A stretch of 64,000 nt of DNA from contig JANVCC010000077.1 in the NCBI GenBank assembly GCA_025345505.1, forward strand, positions 5,929,794 to 5,993,793, given 5' to 3'. Shown here in pieces: positions 38,427 to 49,474 of the stretch. The notes under the pieces were generated by a model that did not search any database, was not told the origin of the DNA, and was given only the letters and a program-made list of their open reading frames with translations. The position numbers and the translations under genes are program-made. The DNA comes from Todiramphus chloris collaris. Its lineage: Eukaryota; Chordata; Aves; Coraciiformes; Alcedinidae. Numbering within the stretch: the stretch's first letter is position 1; every line of letters starts with the position of its first letter.

Positions 38427-38693
38427 AAATAAGGCCAAGTCTGTGCTGAAGATTTCTATCAGCACAGCTGTTCTGGTCAGACTGACACCTCTCAGTGAGC
38501 AAACACTACACATGTAGATGCAATTATACCTCAAAATGGTGCTTGTTTTGCTTGCGGGGATGATTTTACTATACCACTACAAAGAGCAGATTTGCCAGTG
38601 TAAGTTTACACCGCCCCAGGAATGCTTTGTCTGTTTACTGTGCTGGTATTCCTTTATCAGTAAGGCATTTGCAGTGTAGACATGGTCTTATTT
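38427..38693. mobile_element. Fossil non-autonomous DNA transposon with terminal inverted repeats
   Basis: The ends are inverted repeats. The left end (38427-38450) begins AAATAAGGCCAAGTCT; the reverse complement of the right end (38670-38693) begins AAATAAGACCATGTCT. About 18 of 24 positions agree. The element is about 267 bp and has no frame, as in MITE-like elements. The terminal 'taagrccwtgtctacactg' wording recalls abundant hAT-like short elements of turtles and crocodilians that are old relics in birds. A clean target-site duplication is not visible, so superfamily is uncertain. Confidence 0.7.
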
Positions 38694-38804
38694 GGAGGGC
38701 TGGTTTTAATCCTGACACATGCTAAAGTGATTACACTGCTGATTGAGAACTCAATAGAAGGACTCCAACTGATTTGCTCTGGATCAGGGCCTGAAAGGAG
38801 AGGA

Positions 38805-38950
38805 ATTATCTTGTGGTTTGAACACTGGGATAGGAGCTCCTTGTGCACATCCTGGGTTTGATATTGGCTTCATTTGTCTCTGCCTCTAAAATTGGGGGTG
38901 TTAAGGAATTTGTCTTACAGAGGTTTTGTGAGACTTGGTTGTTTCATGTT
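38805..38950 (+). mobile_element. MIR-type SINE relic (plus strand)
   Basis: Successive landmarks follow the MIR consensus in order: 'tggtttgaacactgggataggag' (A-box side), 'cctgggtttgatattggct', then after a deletion 'gtctctgcctctaaaattggggg' (from 'tcagtttccccatctgtaaaatgggg') and 'cttacagaggttttgtgaga' (from 'cctcacagggttgttgtgagg'). The tRNA-derived head and the CORE are both represented. It is decayed and non-functional, and lies about 110 bp from the TIR element. Confidence 0.7.
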
Positions 38951-38999
38951 CCTACTCCAGGCCATAAGTAAAACATATATCCCCAAACGGATACCCACA

Positions 39000-40550
39000 A
39001 CCTTTTATTTAAAAAAAAATTGCAGGAAAAAACCCCATCTCTAGTTCTGCAGCTGTCCAGTGGCACACTGCTGTTGTGGTGAAGGCCCAGCTTCTGGGCC
39101 AGCCTGTGGGACTGCTTTGGAAAAGCTCACCTGCTTTAATGAGGTGTGCACCACAGTCTGGGACATGTTGCACCCAGCACATTTCCCATGGGGATTTCCT
39201 TGTAGCCCCAGTGCTCTTCCCTTTTCGTATTTATAGTATCCATTGGCTCTGGTTTAAGAGCCTTAGAACTCTTGGATGTGGAAATCAAGGAGGAGGTATG
39301 GCATGGGGACCTGTGTTCAGGGAGGTCCTGAAATGGGTGACAGAACATAACAGCTGATGCATTATGAGGACTGTAAATCAGAGAGAACAGCATGCAGGAG
39401 GGTACTTTCCCCAGTGACTGTAAAACACCAGTGGGTTACTGCTGCTGTTTCATGCCAGACTGCGAAGCCATATTAAAAAGGACAAATCTAAAGCAGAGTT
39501 CAGGTCAGTAGTTGCCATGTCTTGTGGTAGCCTAGCACATACAGAGTTGGTGGAGACATATCTTGCCTTCAGATTGTCAACTTCATTTCTGTATCAGCCT
39601 TTTGCAGAGGCAGTGTCAAGCAAGTTGAAGCTGAAGAGCATTTTCCATTCTCTTTATCTCATCATGCACTGGTCTATGGACTAAGCGGGTTCCAGTGGGG
39701 ACGTATGACCCCCACCTGTTGCCAAACATGTGAGGTCACACCAAGGAGCAAATCCCTACAGGAAGCAGAATTAATGGGAAATAGCTATTACTCGTCATAT
39801 TCCTTTTTACAAGTAGTGCATCCTTTAAAAAAACACATTTGGGAAAAAGGAAAACTAGCATTAGAGCAGCCAAATTTCAATTTCTTATGGTTTAATATAG
39901 AAATTTTGGACTGCTCTTCACTCTGTAATCTACAGTCTGTAGCTTGCTTAGTCTGTGGCTTCTTTTTATATATATATTCTCTCAACTGTCATCTATTGGC
40001 ACAGGAGACAATGTCAAGACAACTGAATGACAAATTAGTGCATGGAAGAAAGGATTTTTTTCCTGGTTGTATGATGTGCCAGAATGATTGATTCCAGAAA
40101 AAAGCCTTAAAATTCCAAGGAGTGCCTCAGAAATCAGAGCATTTTGATACAGGTTAGTTTGATTTAAGGCTACTAAAATTATTCAATCATGCTTTTACCT
40201 GATCTACAGTACTTCTTGGCACTATTGTAGACTGCAAGGGGGGAAAAAAGTTATGCAAAAATTATTCTTTTTGCACACCTCTAGAAGAAAAGCAGCGCTG
40301 TGTTTGGTGTAACTCTGTCAGGGTCTGGCAGAATTGATCACAGTTAAAGTAAGAAAGAATGAGCCTGTGGTGTGTGTAGCAGGAGAAGATAGGTGTTCCT
40401 GGCTGTAACACACAGTCCAATGAATGAAAATCAAGAGGACAGAACTTTCTTACTAAACCAGGTCTTTGTCACTAACAACAGCACAGCCTTGCATGTTCCA
40501 CGGAAGAATTTCTGTGCTTTGATCAGGCATATTAACAATACTTAGGTTTG
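39000..40550. other. Non-coding stretch, nothing identified
   Basis: Frames at 39076-39357 (plus), 39136-39393 (minus) and 39705-40091 (plus) show no domain. An A-run lies at about 39009-39019 and a short (TA)n near 39967-39976. No transposon was recognised between the two MIR relics. Confidence 0.4.
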
Positions 40551-40557
40551 CTTCATA

Positions 40558-40655
40558 ACTAAAGGCAAAACTGAGGCACAGGGTAAGTAAGGGCTGTGTT
40601 GATGGTCAAGCAATCAGTCAGAATCACAGTTAAAAACTAGCGTCTGGGCTACAGA
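40558..40655 (-). mobile_element. MIR-type SINE relic (minus strand)
   Basis: Plus-strand text reads CAAAACTGAGGCACAGGG, then 'taagtaagggctgtgttgatggtcaagcaatcagtcagaatcacagttaaaaactag'. That is the reverse complement of the MIR core ('gaaactgaggcacagag.ggttaagtgacttgcccaaggtcacacag.cagtggcagag'). The 'aactgaggcacag' word is a hallmark of the family. Only about 100 bp survive. Confidence 0.7.
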
Positions 40656-40659
40656 AAGA

Positions 40660-42415
40660 CAATTTTGAATCTAGACCTTCAACTTGTCTTAGATTGTCTT
40701 GCACAATCCCCTTTTTATTTGTCAGTATTTTCTTGTTATTCTGAGTACTTAATCTGAAACCCCAGTTTTCAGATGGCATTAGCTTGTGAAGAAATACAGG
40801 GAAAAGAAATAAGAGAAAAAGCTGACTACAAAGCTGTCAAGTAGGTTTTTTTAACACAGAGCTATTTGAGAAACTTAATCTTTAGTTTCATGAGCATAAC
40901 TTTCACTGACAGTAGTGCTGTGAGTGTTGGCCATAGGTTTCTACCTATGGTTTGACTTTCTTATGCACTACTTCAACTGGTTGTGGGGCTTTATTGTCAA
41001 GGAACTGGACTTAAAATAAGTCAGTGGTTGTTTTAACTTAGTTTGCAAAACCTGTCATATAGTCAGAAACTCCTGACGCTAGCACAGTTCTTAATAGGGA
41101 GGAATGGCTAGTTAGGGAACTACTTTAAGTAACTGTGTTCCTACTTGGTGATGGCCAGCTTTGACAGGCAGCCTGGCAAGTTGGTACTTGAACCAGGACT
41201 AAGGTGGGAACACAGGGATCCTAATGTCCTTTTCAGAGAGCAACCACCAGGATGAGTTTAAGATGAATTGGCTTTGTATATATATTGTGTAGTTTGAGTT
41301 TTCGTCTATAGTATTTGAAGAACAAACATTTTGTGAGCAAGGGCAGTTTACCAGTAGCCTGCTATAGTCGTGTACAAATAAAATATTTTTACTTTGCAGA
41401 GCTCTGGATTCAAACTTTGGGTTCTTCTGAGAGTGAAAAACAAGATGAGGAAAGACATATAGTGAGAAATATGGAGGGTGGTACTGGGGGAAAGAGGGGG
41501 GATAGCAGAGGTGAAGAACCCCCGGGGAATGTGAAGTGCAGATGTAAGAGCAGAACATATACTTCTTTATTATTGTCCATTTAAAATTGCAATGTGTTCC
41601 ACTTAAACTAGACACGCTAATAAAAGAAAAAGAATCATTTATAGTGGACAAATTCCAAAGAGCAAACCTACCTCCTCATTTAAATTCTGCTCTCTTGTTA
41701 GGGCACCCTACTGACATAATTCTCTATTGTTTCTGCCATTATCACTTGCTTAATGCAGGACATAGTGTCGGGAAATTCCTGTCTGGCACTTACAAGGTGT
41801 TTCTAAAAAGGGGAACAAAAGAGTCAAGAGCACATTGGGAGCAGGAAGAAGCTTCGAGGGGAAGTGGCAGTGGAGGGAGGAATTTGAGATAGTAGCTGGT
41901 GCTGGGGAAGACAGGCGGAGGAGAAGACAGCCACATCAAGGGAAGGGGAGGAAGAGCTGGGTGCAGGCAGAATCTCTCCGCATTCCCTCCACAATCCAAA
42001 CTGGTACAGACAAATCTCTTAAGAGACTTGAGAAGCAGCTCAAGGGTGGTGAAAATGTGAGATTTCTGAGTATGGCGCAGAGGACAGTCGAGCTATAAGA
42101 ACCCTTCGTCTGGGAGGATCTTCTGGAGGGGGGAGGCTATGCTGTTCAGAAACCAGGAGAGCTGGAGTTCAAAAGCTGGCTCTGGGAGGATCACACTAGG
42201 TTTGGTGCTGAGAGTTTGTGGTGATCAGTGAATGGGGAGAGCGTTGGTGTCAAGACATCCACTTCTTTTGGTGCACTGGATATAAGGGGCAAGACATCCT
42301 AGCATGCACTAACCTTAACTCTGTACTGTCATTTGTTAATAACAATGTCGTTTTCTGCCATATAATTAGAAAATACATCTTGCTTTGCCTCCAAGCACTG
42401 TAGCCTTATTGCATT
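40660..42415. other. Non-coding stretch with a purine-rich segment
   Basis: The minus frame 41199-41651 (150 codons) is unrecognised and overlaps antisense plus frames. The plus strand is strongly purine-rich at about 41800-41960 (GGAG and GAAG words), which lengthens frames on both strands by depleting stops. No transposon was recognised. Confidence 0.4.
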
Positions 42416-42419
42416 TGCA

Positions 42420-42530
42420 CATTTTTCATAATATTTCAAGCGAACTGACCAGATAACATTAATGAATATATTAGATAGGCAGCCACTTTTAAGGAAAAAT
42501 AATAAACATACTTGTATATTAAAAAGTTAA
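42420..42530. other. Candidate conserved noncoding element (short)
   Basis: A unique AT-rich stretch with AACATTAATGAATATATTAG and AATAATAAACATAC, a texture seen in FOX/HD-bound enhancers, with a retained CpG in AAGCGAACTG. No reading frame. Weak call. Confidence 0.2.
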
Positions 42531-42859
42531 TTCAGTCTGGAGCCAAACAGGTAATTTTCCCTTCAGCATTTTTTCACTCAACTAAGACAGGTTGGACTAG
42601 GAGTGCAGTCACCCTGTCTACAGCATTTGGCTTGGCTTGCATACCAGGGGCGAATTTTCTTCAGAGACAGACAGCAAGATGATCTGATTGGCCTCGGTCC
42701 AGAGCATGCTCACAAAGGCCCCTTTGATGGAGAGCTTCTTGGTAAGTCCTGTACCAAAAGCTGCCTGCCACCCTCCTTTCAAAGATACCCATTTACAGTA
42801 ATTCAGGGAGGGGGAGAGGGGAAATAAATAAAGAAAAGTGAAATAGAGGGTTGCCACAA
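42531..42859. other. Unique stretch, nothing identified
   Basis: Antisense overlapping frames 42603-42827 and 42618-42857 have no domain. The 'ggttggactag' at 42590-42600 recalls a CR1 3' UTR word, but the flanks do not continue the alignment. Confidence 0.35.
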
Positions 42860-43330
42860 GAATAATTACGTTAGTGGGCTTGGAGGGGCAGGCAAGAGGA
42901 GGGGGCAGTTATTAAGTAAACTGCTGGATGTTGAAGTAGCTGTTTGGCAACAATGCAAGAGCATAAGGCATTTGCAATTAAGCTCATTAAAGCTTCATCA
43001 TTTTGCTTATCAATCTTTTCTGAAAAGGGTGGGGTGAAGCACCATATATTAAAACATGGCTGGTTGTACAGATAAGGAGTGATCACTACCTGTTTGACTT
43101 TCTGAGCTGCACTGTAGTACCCAGCCTGTGATGGCATAAGTGATTAGCTGATTTAACTCCCTCCTGTACACAGGCAAGTGATTAATAGGAGGTTTTTATT
43201 GTGTCCCTGCACTCTGCTGCTAAAACATCCAGTCTAGGCAATTGCTACCTCCTTGCCTTTATCTCATTTGGTAATCAAATGTGGTGTCCTACTTATCCAT
43301 CAATTTTGATGCCATTTGTTTTTGTAACAG
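42860..43330. other. Candidate conserved noncoding element (strong texture)
   Basis: Unique, non-repetitive, and dense in developmental transcription-factor words: AGAATAATTACG (42859-42870), TTTGCAATTAAGCTCATTAA near 42971-42990, TTTGCTTATCAATC near 43002-43015 (GATA core), GTGATTAGCTGATTTAAC near 43140, CAAGTGATTAATAGG near 43173-43187. The antisense frame at 42871-43137 shows no domain. Among the blocks here this is one of the best enhancer candidates, by inference only. Confidence 0.35.
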
Positions 43331-43840
43331 TGGCTTTTGAAACAGCATTTACTGAAACCCCCACACCTTAGAATAAGGGGAAGGTGAATTAGATCGTCAG
43401 AGACATTGCTTCCTCAGTCAATGAGGGATGTCCTCTGACTGGAGCCCGTACTATCCCATGCTGATCAGAGGCTTTGCATTTCCACAGAAGCAACAGCATT
43501 AATCAATAGAACTGATCTGAGCTATTCCTGTTCTGTTAGAAACCTCAGCCTGCCTGGCCTGACTATTAACAGGGCATCTGTGGCTGAGGGACAGTGAAGT
43601 GTCCAAGTCAGCTGGCAAGCCATCAGAACAATAGTCTTGGTGTGAAAACCTTGTGGTTAAGAACAGTAGCAACATTGCTTTCTGCTTTCCAGCTGCTTCC
43701 CCAGGTACAGAGTGAGATCTGGGAAGAGATCAGGTCTGTCTTCTTCTAGTAATGTGAAAGTCAGTATGTCTCACTACAGTTTATTGCAGGTAGTAGGTGT
43801 ATAAGAACAGTATTTCAGATACAGATACCTTTTGTCATCC
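43331..43840. other. Unique stretch, nothing identified
   Basis: Mixed-composition sequence leading into the MIR relic. No frame of note and no recognised repeat. Confidence 0.35.
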
Positions 43841-43841
43841 A

Positions 43842-44010
43842 AGAGCTTCAGAGCAATGTAGCTATGAACTAAGCCTTGCTGTATCCCTTTGCAGGAGGTG
43901 AGCCTTACCTCCATTTTCCAGATGGAAAAGTTCTCTCACAGAGGAAACCCCAAGAGCAACACAGGGTATCTGGAACAGGGCTGAACCCAGAAGTCCTGAT
44001 TCTTACAAGC
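43842..44010 (-). mobile_element. MIR-type SINE, near full length (minus strand)
   Basis: The plus strand follows the reverse complement of MIR over about 170 bp. In order: 'agagcttcagagcaatgtagct' (tail), 'aagccttgctgtatccctttgcaggaggtgagc' (from 'aaccctgtgaggtaggt'), 'cctccattttccagatgg' (from 'ccccattttacagatggg'), 'tctcacagagg', 'aagagcaacacaggg', and 'aacagggctgaacccagaagtcctgattctt' (the B-box side). This is the best preserved MIR in the window. It is ancient and inactive. Confidence 0.8.
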
Positions 44011-45400
44011 TGAGTTTCTCTAATATGGCCTTGATCATGCAGCTCTGTAATTTTCTCTATTGTTTAACTTGATAGCAACTATACGAAGATTCAGAATTTT
44101 CTTGCAAAAACGATCAGTCTTTTCTTGCTTCATTTGTATCCAGTAGCAACTCTCTTTTCCATATGTGATACTTAGTGGTGGAGAGGTGGGACCTCATTTA
44201 GAAGTGGCTCTTTCTGTAATAATTTTTTGAATTACTTTTTCCACTGTCTTCACAATATATTGTCTATATAATGGTAAAATTCATTTTAACTTTGAAAGAA
44301 AGGAGAGGAAGCAAAAAAAAGAGAAGCTAGGGGAAATGCTGATATGAAGAGAGGTACGGAAGGAGTAGCACCACTAATACAAACATGTAGGTCATATTGC
44401 CATGTGGGAATGGAAGCCAGCTTGAACTTTAATTCTTGGTTTGATCAAGGTAGTGTAAAACCAGACCCCAAAGGATTTCCAATTGAGAAACTGGATTTAT
44501 ATTTTACATATGAGCTGTAGTTGAAGCCAAATGTTCATTCCACTCAAATTGTGTAGGTGGATTACTTTACTTCCAGCCTTGAAGTATCATGTTTTTAGCT
44601 GCTAATAAACTTAATAAAATCCATTTCTTATTTCCCCTGGTGTACTGTGTTCATGAGCCTTGATGTGCCAACAGAACAATGCTGTCCAGAAAATTCATTT
44701 GTCAAGAAACAGGCAAACGATGTGTATGAACAAGTCTAGAAAAAAAAGAATACATGTACCACTCTTCCAATGGCATTGCTTTTACCAGAACTGACAACCT
44801 CCTTATTTCTCCTGACATACAACTATACCAAAGAGTTGAGAAAACATAAGAAATTGTCACGTCCTTAGCCTAGCAGAGAACTAAGATACGTACTGGTTGG
44901 GTTTTTTTAAATGCTTATTCGCCAATTAAAAATACCTTTCCGTACCAACAAGCTCCTTGCTTTGGCTTAGCTCCCAGAATCAGACCTGCCTTTTCACACA
45001 ATGTGTGATCAGTCTGAGGGGTTCATTGCTGCTGGAATTCACTGAAGCCAGGAATTTACAAAACCGAATGAGGGATTAGACATTTATGTAGATAACAAAA
45101 ATATCTAGAATTATTGTAGCTAATACAAACAAAGAGAGCACTGGGAAGGAGATAAAATGTCATTCTTGAAAGGTTTAAGATAATGTCTAATATTTAGAAT
45201 TGGGGTGAGACTTCCCAGGGGACAAGAGAAGGTAGATTGTCACATGGTAGCCTTGAACTTTACTTTGACGTGTTCAGGCTTGGATACTGAAAAGACTGGC
45301 AACTCTGCTTATCCACAGCAATAACTGTCTTTCTCATCAGTGGACATTTTCTGATGTCCCATGCTCAGCTAGCCGAGATAATCCAATGAGAGCCCTTCAG
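44011..45400. other. AT-rich stretch, nothing identified
   Basis: No long frame on either strand, no simple repeat of note and no recognised transposon. The plus strand contains scattered AATAAA words without a transcript to attach them to. Confidence 0.4.
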
Positions 45401-47200
45401 ACCAGTGTCGGTTTTAAAGTGATTCACTGGCCAACAAGAAGTGCCAGGTGAACTAAGACATCAGTGAGGGTGAGCGATGCAGTGAGTTATATGTTGTCTT
45501 CAAGACTTAGAGTTGAATGGATACTCCACTACAGGCTCCCTGTTCAGTGAAGGCAAAGTCACTTCTTTCAGCTCCTTCACATCCTCCATGTGGAATGACA
45601 TATCACCTCTTTCAAAATGTGGCTGTGGCACCTTTCTGGGGCACAATAAATTAATCACATTGCCTAATGGATCTGTTGGAGGGAGTAGGGGGAAGGAAAT
45701 AATCTTTTAAAGGATTTAGGGTAAACAGAAGAGTCAAAAAGAGTGAGAAACAAACTACTTTATGGTAACAGGGAGTGGGAACCAGACAAGGAAGGGAAAC
45801 AGGGGGGGATAAGAGGCCTCAGGTACGGAGGAAGAAGTAAGGTCTTCGGTAGAAACCAGAGGGGGAAGGCAGGGTTGAGCATATAAACAAAGGATTTAAG
45901 GGAAAAAAAGCAATATGACTTTTGAAGCTTTTAGTGCACATCTGACCCAAATCATCTGTCCTTTCAGAGTCAGCCCATCAGCTCCCTTGTTTAGACTTTA
46001 TTTTTCCTCTGAGATCTGTAATCCTTACTCTAAAGAGCTCCTCACTTGGTGGGCATTTATTGTGTTACTAAATGCTGCTATTGAAGTCAGCAGACTTGTT
46101 AAAACTTGTGCTCTTGCTGCAGCGAGTGGAGTTTGCAGTGAACGGGGAGTGCAAGCCCAGTCATTCTGCCTGGTGTGCGTGCAGCGTAGAAGGGATTGAA
46201 GGAGAGGGGAAAGGGCCAGGCAGCTTGACAGCAGCTTTCCCACCTCTCTGTGGGCCATGCCACAGGGTTTATCATGGAGTCTCTTTGTAGACAGAGTAGA
46301 GGTTATCAAGAGCATGGATTTTTTTTCTTTCCAGCAAACAAAAAATGCCACTGAAAATTCTTTTCAGAACTTAATACAACCCCAGGCAATATTTCTTCTG
46401 CACAAACCACAAACAATTCCATGCACATGCATTTAAGAAAGGACTCCAGGCTCATCTGAGCAGGTCCCAGGGAACTGTAGGATTGCAAGGAGTACTTAAG
46501 CCATCATTGATGATGGTGGACTCTGTTGTCTTTGATCAGTCAACCTTTGGGAGCCAGCCCTTTTCCTTTTTCAGTGGGGACTGTATCCACTTTGGTAGAA
46601 AAGTTAGAGTAAGGGGCAAAATGGAAGTTGACCATGTTACATTTAGAGTTTTTCAGTTCTCTTCTGCAAGTGTTTTCACTGAATAAATGAAGTTTCTTCT
46701 AAAGATTAAATCTACATGCAGGAAACCAGTGGACATACAGTGATTGACCCTAACAATTTATTTGCAGAAGACAAGCACTTACCAACTTTTTGCTAGTACA
46801 AGGGTTTTGTTTCCCACTGAAAAAAAAAAGTCTGTTGGCTTTTAAGAGGTGTTTGGTTCTCTTTTGAGTTTCCCTTTTTGCTGCTCTTCACTCTATCCCC
46901 GGTAAATACTGCTTATTCCTTAGAATAGTATTTCACTTGAGAAGAGTAAAATCATGGTAAAATCATATTTTGCACATCATTTTCATTCTTTTTTGTAGAG
47001 ATTTTTTTTTAGAGAGAGATTTGTGTAGATGTTATTTGGACCAGAAAAAGTGGAACTGCTGTCAGTCTGTGCTCTGATTAGTGTGTGCATGAGGGAGAAA
47101 AAGAGAAAATGGAACCTGCTCTTCAACATGCAGGAGCATCCAAGTCCAACATCGCTGGACAATCTTAACACAGAGCTTTTAAATTGAGCTTTTGCATCTG
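45401..47200. other. Non-coding stretch with a purine-rich segment
   Basis: Purine-rich plus-strand DNA spans about 45665-45915 (GGGAGTAGGGGGAAGG, CAGGGGGGGATAAG). Frames at 45915-46199 (plus) and 46025-46351 (minus) overlap antisense and are unrecognised. The block at about 46000-46145 has CNE-like texture with CpGs near GCGAGTGG and AACGGGG, but the evidence is thin. Confidence 0.35.
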
Positions 47201-47214
47201 TTTCTGTCTCCCTG

Positions 47215-47475
47215 AAAATTCTGTTGGCCTGAAGTTATGTAACTCCCTAATGAAGTCGTTATGGGGGTCTTGACTATCCTGGAAAATGAAAGACTAGAAA
47301 ATTACAGCACAAAGCTCCTGTTTGCTAAAGTGATCAACCTTAAATGGTGTGCCGAGTTATCTCAGACTATAATCAGCATCGCCGATTTGAATAGAGCTGT
47401 CTTCAAAATAGAGATCTGCTGGTTAGATTTGTTTTCATTTAGGTCTTACTTTCAGCAATAGGATTACCCTAAGGT
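47215..47475. other. Candidate conserved noncoding element
   Basis: A unique block with retained CpGs (GAAGTCGTTATG, GTGCCGAG, CATCGCCGATTTG) and AT-rich transcription-factor words. A plus frame at 47261-47461 (66 codons, Leu/Ile-rich) crosses it without any recognisable domain, so a small exon cannot be fully excluded, but noncoding constraint is the simpler reading. Confidence 0.27.
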
Positions 47476-48045
47476 CTATATATCTACAGGCTTTTGTACA
47501 AACAAGCAGCTTAAACAAAACTACCATTATTATACTGATTTAGGGAGAGAGAAAAGCCTTGTTTGGTTTATTGAGTTAAGATCATATGTGTGACAAATAA
47601 AGCCTTCCTTTAAATGTAAGTTTTGTCCCATTCAATATAGTAAGTTTCTTGAGAAAAAAAAATTACAAAGGCCAACATTATTCTTAATGCCAATTCAATT
47701 TGTCACCTCTAGGTTTTAATCCCATAGGCTGGTGAAATATGTGCTGTTTCATCCAGTCGAGCAGCAAGACAGCTGATATCACCATATTTATCACCATCAG
47801 CGTGATACAATCAATTTACTTCTTGCTATAAGAACTACGCTTACACTTCCTTTTTCTACCTTTTACTCAATGGCCTTACTAAACTCTTTTCAATGCTAAT
47901 GTACTGTAGCCATGTATAATGTTGTGTTCTGTGTTGCTTCCCTGACAAGGAACTTCAATAGCAGTTGTCATTCCTTTGTCTTTTTTTTTTTTTTAATTGA
48001 GCACATCAAGTTTTATTTACTATTTTAAAGTGTCTTGTAAATAAA
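47476..48045. other. AT-rich stretch with a T14 tract
   Basis: Unique AT-rich sequence with no frame of note. A run of 14 T lies at 47981-47994, followed by AATTGAGCACATCAAG. CATCAGCGTGATAC near 47797 retains a CpG. Confidence 0.4.
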
Positions 48046-48049
48046 ATAG

Positions 48050-48330
48050 GATGTGAGCTCAGTTAGCAACTTGAAATCTAATGAAGGGTGGCTAATCATT
48101 TATGGTATGGATGCCATGAGTCTTATTTCATACAACGGCAGGCAGGACATGCATGTTTTCCGGAGTTCCCATCACAGGAGGTGCTCCAACCAGTCACACG
48201 GCATTCAATGCTCCCTGCGCAGCTGCGAGCTTTAAAACAGTTTGTGACCAAAGAAGGAATGAAAAGTGGAATGAAAAGCAAAGTGGGAAAGTGCAGTTAA
48301 ACAGAAATCATATAAAAATGTGGGTTTTAA
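48050..48330. other. Candidate conserved noncoding element (weak)
   Basis: A unique block with retained CpGs (ACAACGGCAGG, TTTCCGGAG, CACACGGC, CCTGCGCAGCTGCGAGC) and a perfect 10-bp palindrome ACATGCATGT at 48147-48156. Three short overlapping plus frames (48053-48353) show no domain. CpG retention is the main argument. Confidence 0.25.
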
Positions 48331-48460
48331 CATATGTGCAGCTCAGATACTGAAGTTGAAACAGGAAAAAGATTGGGGAACTGTTTCAAATTGACATAAA
48401 ACCAGTAAGGTTAAACTACTTGTTAAATGAATGTGAATGAACTCTTGTCTCCCGTTTTAG

Positions 48461-48674
48461 TCCAGTCATGCTAGGTCAGGTCTTGGGGCTTACAGAACTG
48501 CTTCCCTGCAGAATTCAGGCAAAGTGGGTGAAGCTGGTGGTTGAGTACGTGGATTTCCAAGTGCATAGGTTGGTGCACCAGTACAGGAGGACCTCTGGTG
48601 ATGTGGCCCTCTGGATCAAAGCAATCATACCAGCAGTGATCGTACTGTCTATTATAATAAGTGCCATTTAAAAG
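48461..48674 (+). CDS. Possible terminal exon with a hydrophobic C-terminal tail (low confidence)
   Basis: A splice-acceptor-like tract, TCTTGTCTCCCGTTTTAG, ends at 48460. If the exon starts at 48461 in phase with the ATG at 48468, the frame gives about 70 residues to TAA at 48672-48674. The translation has a basic patch (HQYRRTSGD), then WIKAIIPAVIVLSIIISAI ending at the stop, about 18 hydrophobic residues. This is the layout of a tail-anchored membrane protein. No family is recognised, no upstream exon could be tied to it, and no near polyadenylation signal stands out. A chance open frame is the leading alternative. Confidence 0.2.
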
Positions 48675-49470
48675 ATTCTAAATGTTTATGGATGTTCCCT
48701 AAAATATTATGCTAGCAGAATAGTAATGTATTTAAACTGTCAACAACTGACCTTGGATCACTGGTTAGAAATATTGCATTTGTTCGTTGTGGTCTGGTTG
48801 CTCGTGATGGTTGCAGCTGAAGGGCTACAGTGGACTTGCTGGTGTCACCTAGCTAAAAGTAAATTTCACCTTCACTGCCTAACTCGATTGCAAGTTGCAA
48901 ATATTGTTTAAATGGAAATTACTTCTCTATAAGAAGTCTCACAGAATAATTTCTTTTTTTTTCAGGCTGACTTTTAAATATTTATTTTGTATTGTTCTAG
49001 CTTTTATCTTTAATTTAGGGCTAAATTAGATCTGTCAGTGTCCCTTTAAATTTATTCCACACTGGCTAATTTATTGTAGCTAACTTGTTTCAGGACAGGC
49101 ATAGAATACTTACAGCGCAAAAGAGAAAATTCAGTTCAGTCTCATTCTGCTGAGAAAATTAATCAATTTGCAAGTTACATGTAGCTTAATTCTGTCATTT
49201 AAAGTGGTCATTGAGTTTTCTTTTCCATGTTACATGGAGACTGGAAGGTAAAGTATTCTCCATTGGTAGAGGACTAATTCACTTGCCCTGTGTTCTGTGC
49301 AGAGGTCATTAAGACGCTGCACTTAGAAAGCAGCTGCTTTTTGTGCGTGTGCCAGTATCTCATTTTCCACATATGTAACAGATCAAAACATTTAGATTGG
49401 GTTGATCCAGTCTATCATGACAAAAGAATTTTGAAGCAACATAAGTAAATAACAGCTTTACTTGGAGGAA
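48675..49470. other. AT-rich stretch, nothing identified
   Basis: If the preceding frame were a real last exon, this would be its 3' untranslated region, but there is no AATAAA soon after the stop. The plus frame at 48726-48911 is short and hydrophobic without a known domain. Confidence 0.35.
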
Positions 49471-49474
49471 GGCT

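Noticed and set aside
41199..41651. 150-codon minus-strand frame
   Set aside because: Unrecognised translation, overlapped by antisense plus frames in purine-skewed DNA.
42588..42602. Word 'ggttggactagg' resembling the plus-strand CR1 3' UTR
   Set aside because: The bases on both sides do not continue any CR1 alignment.
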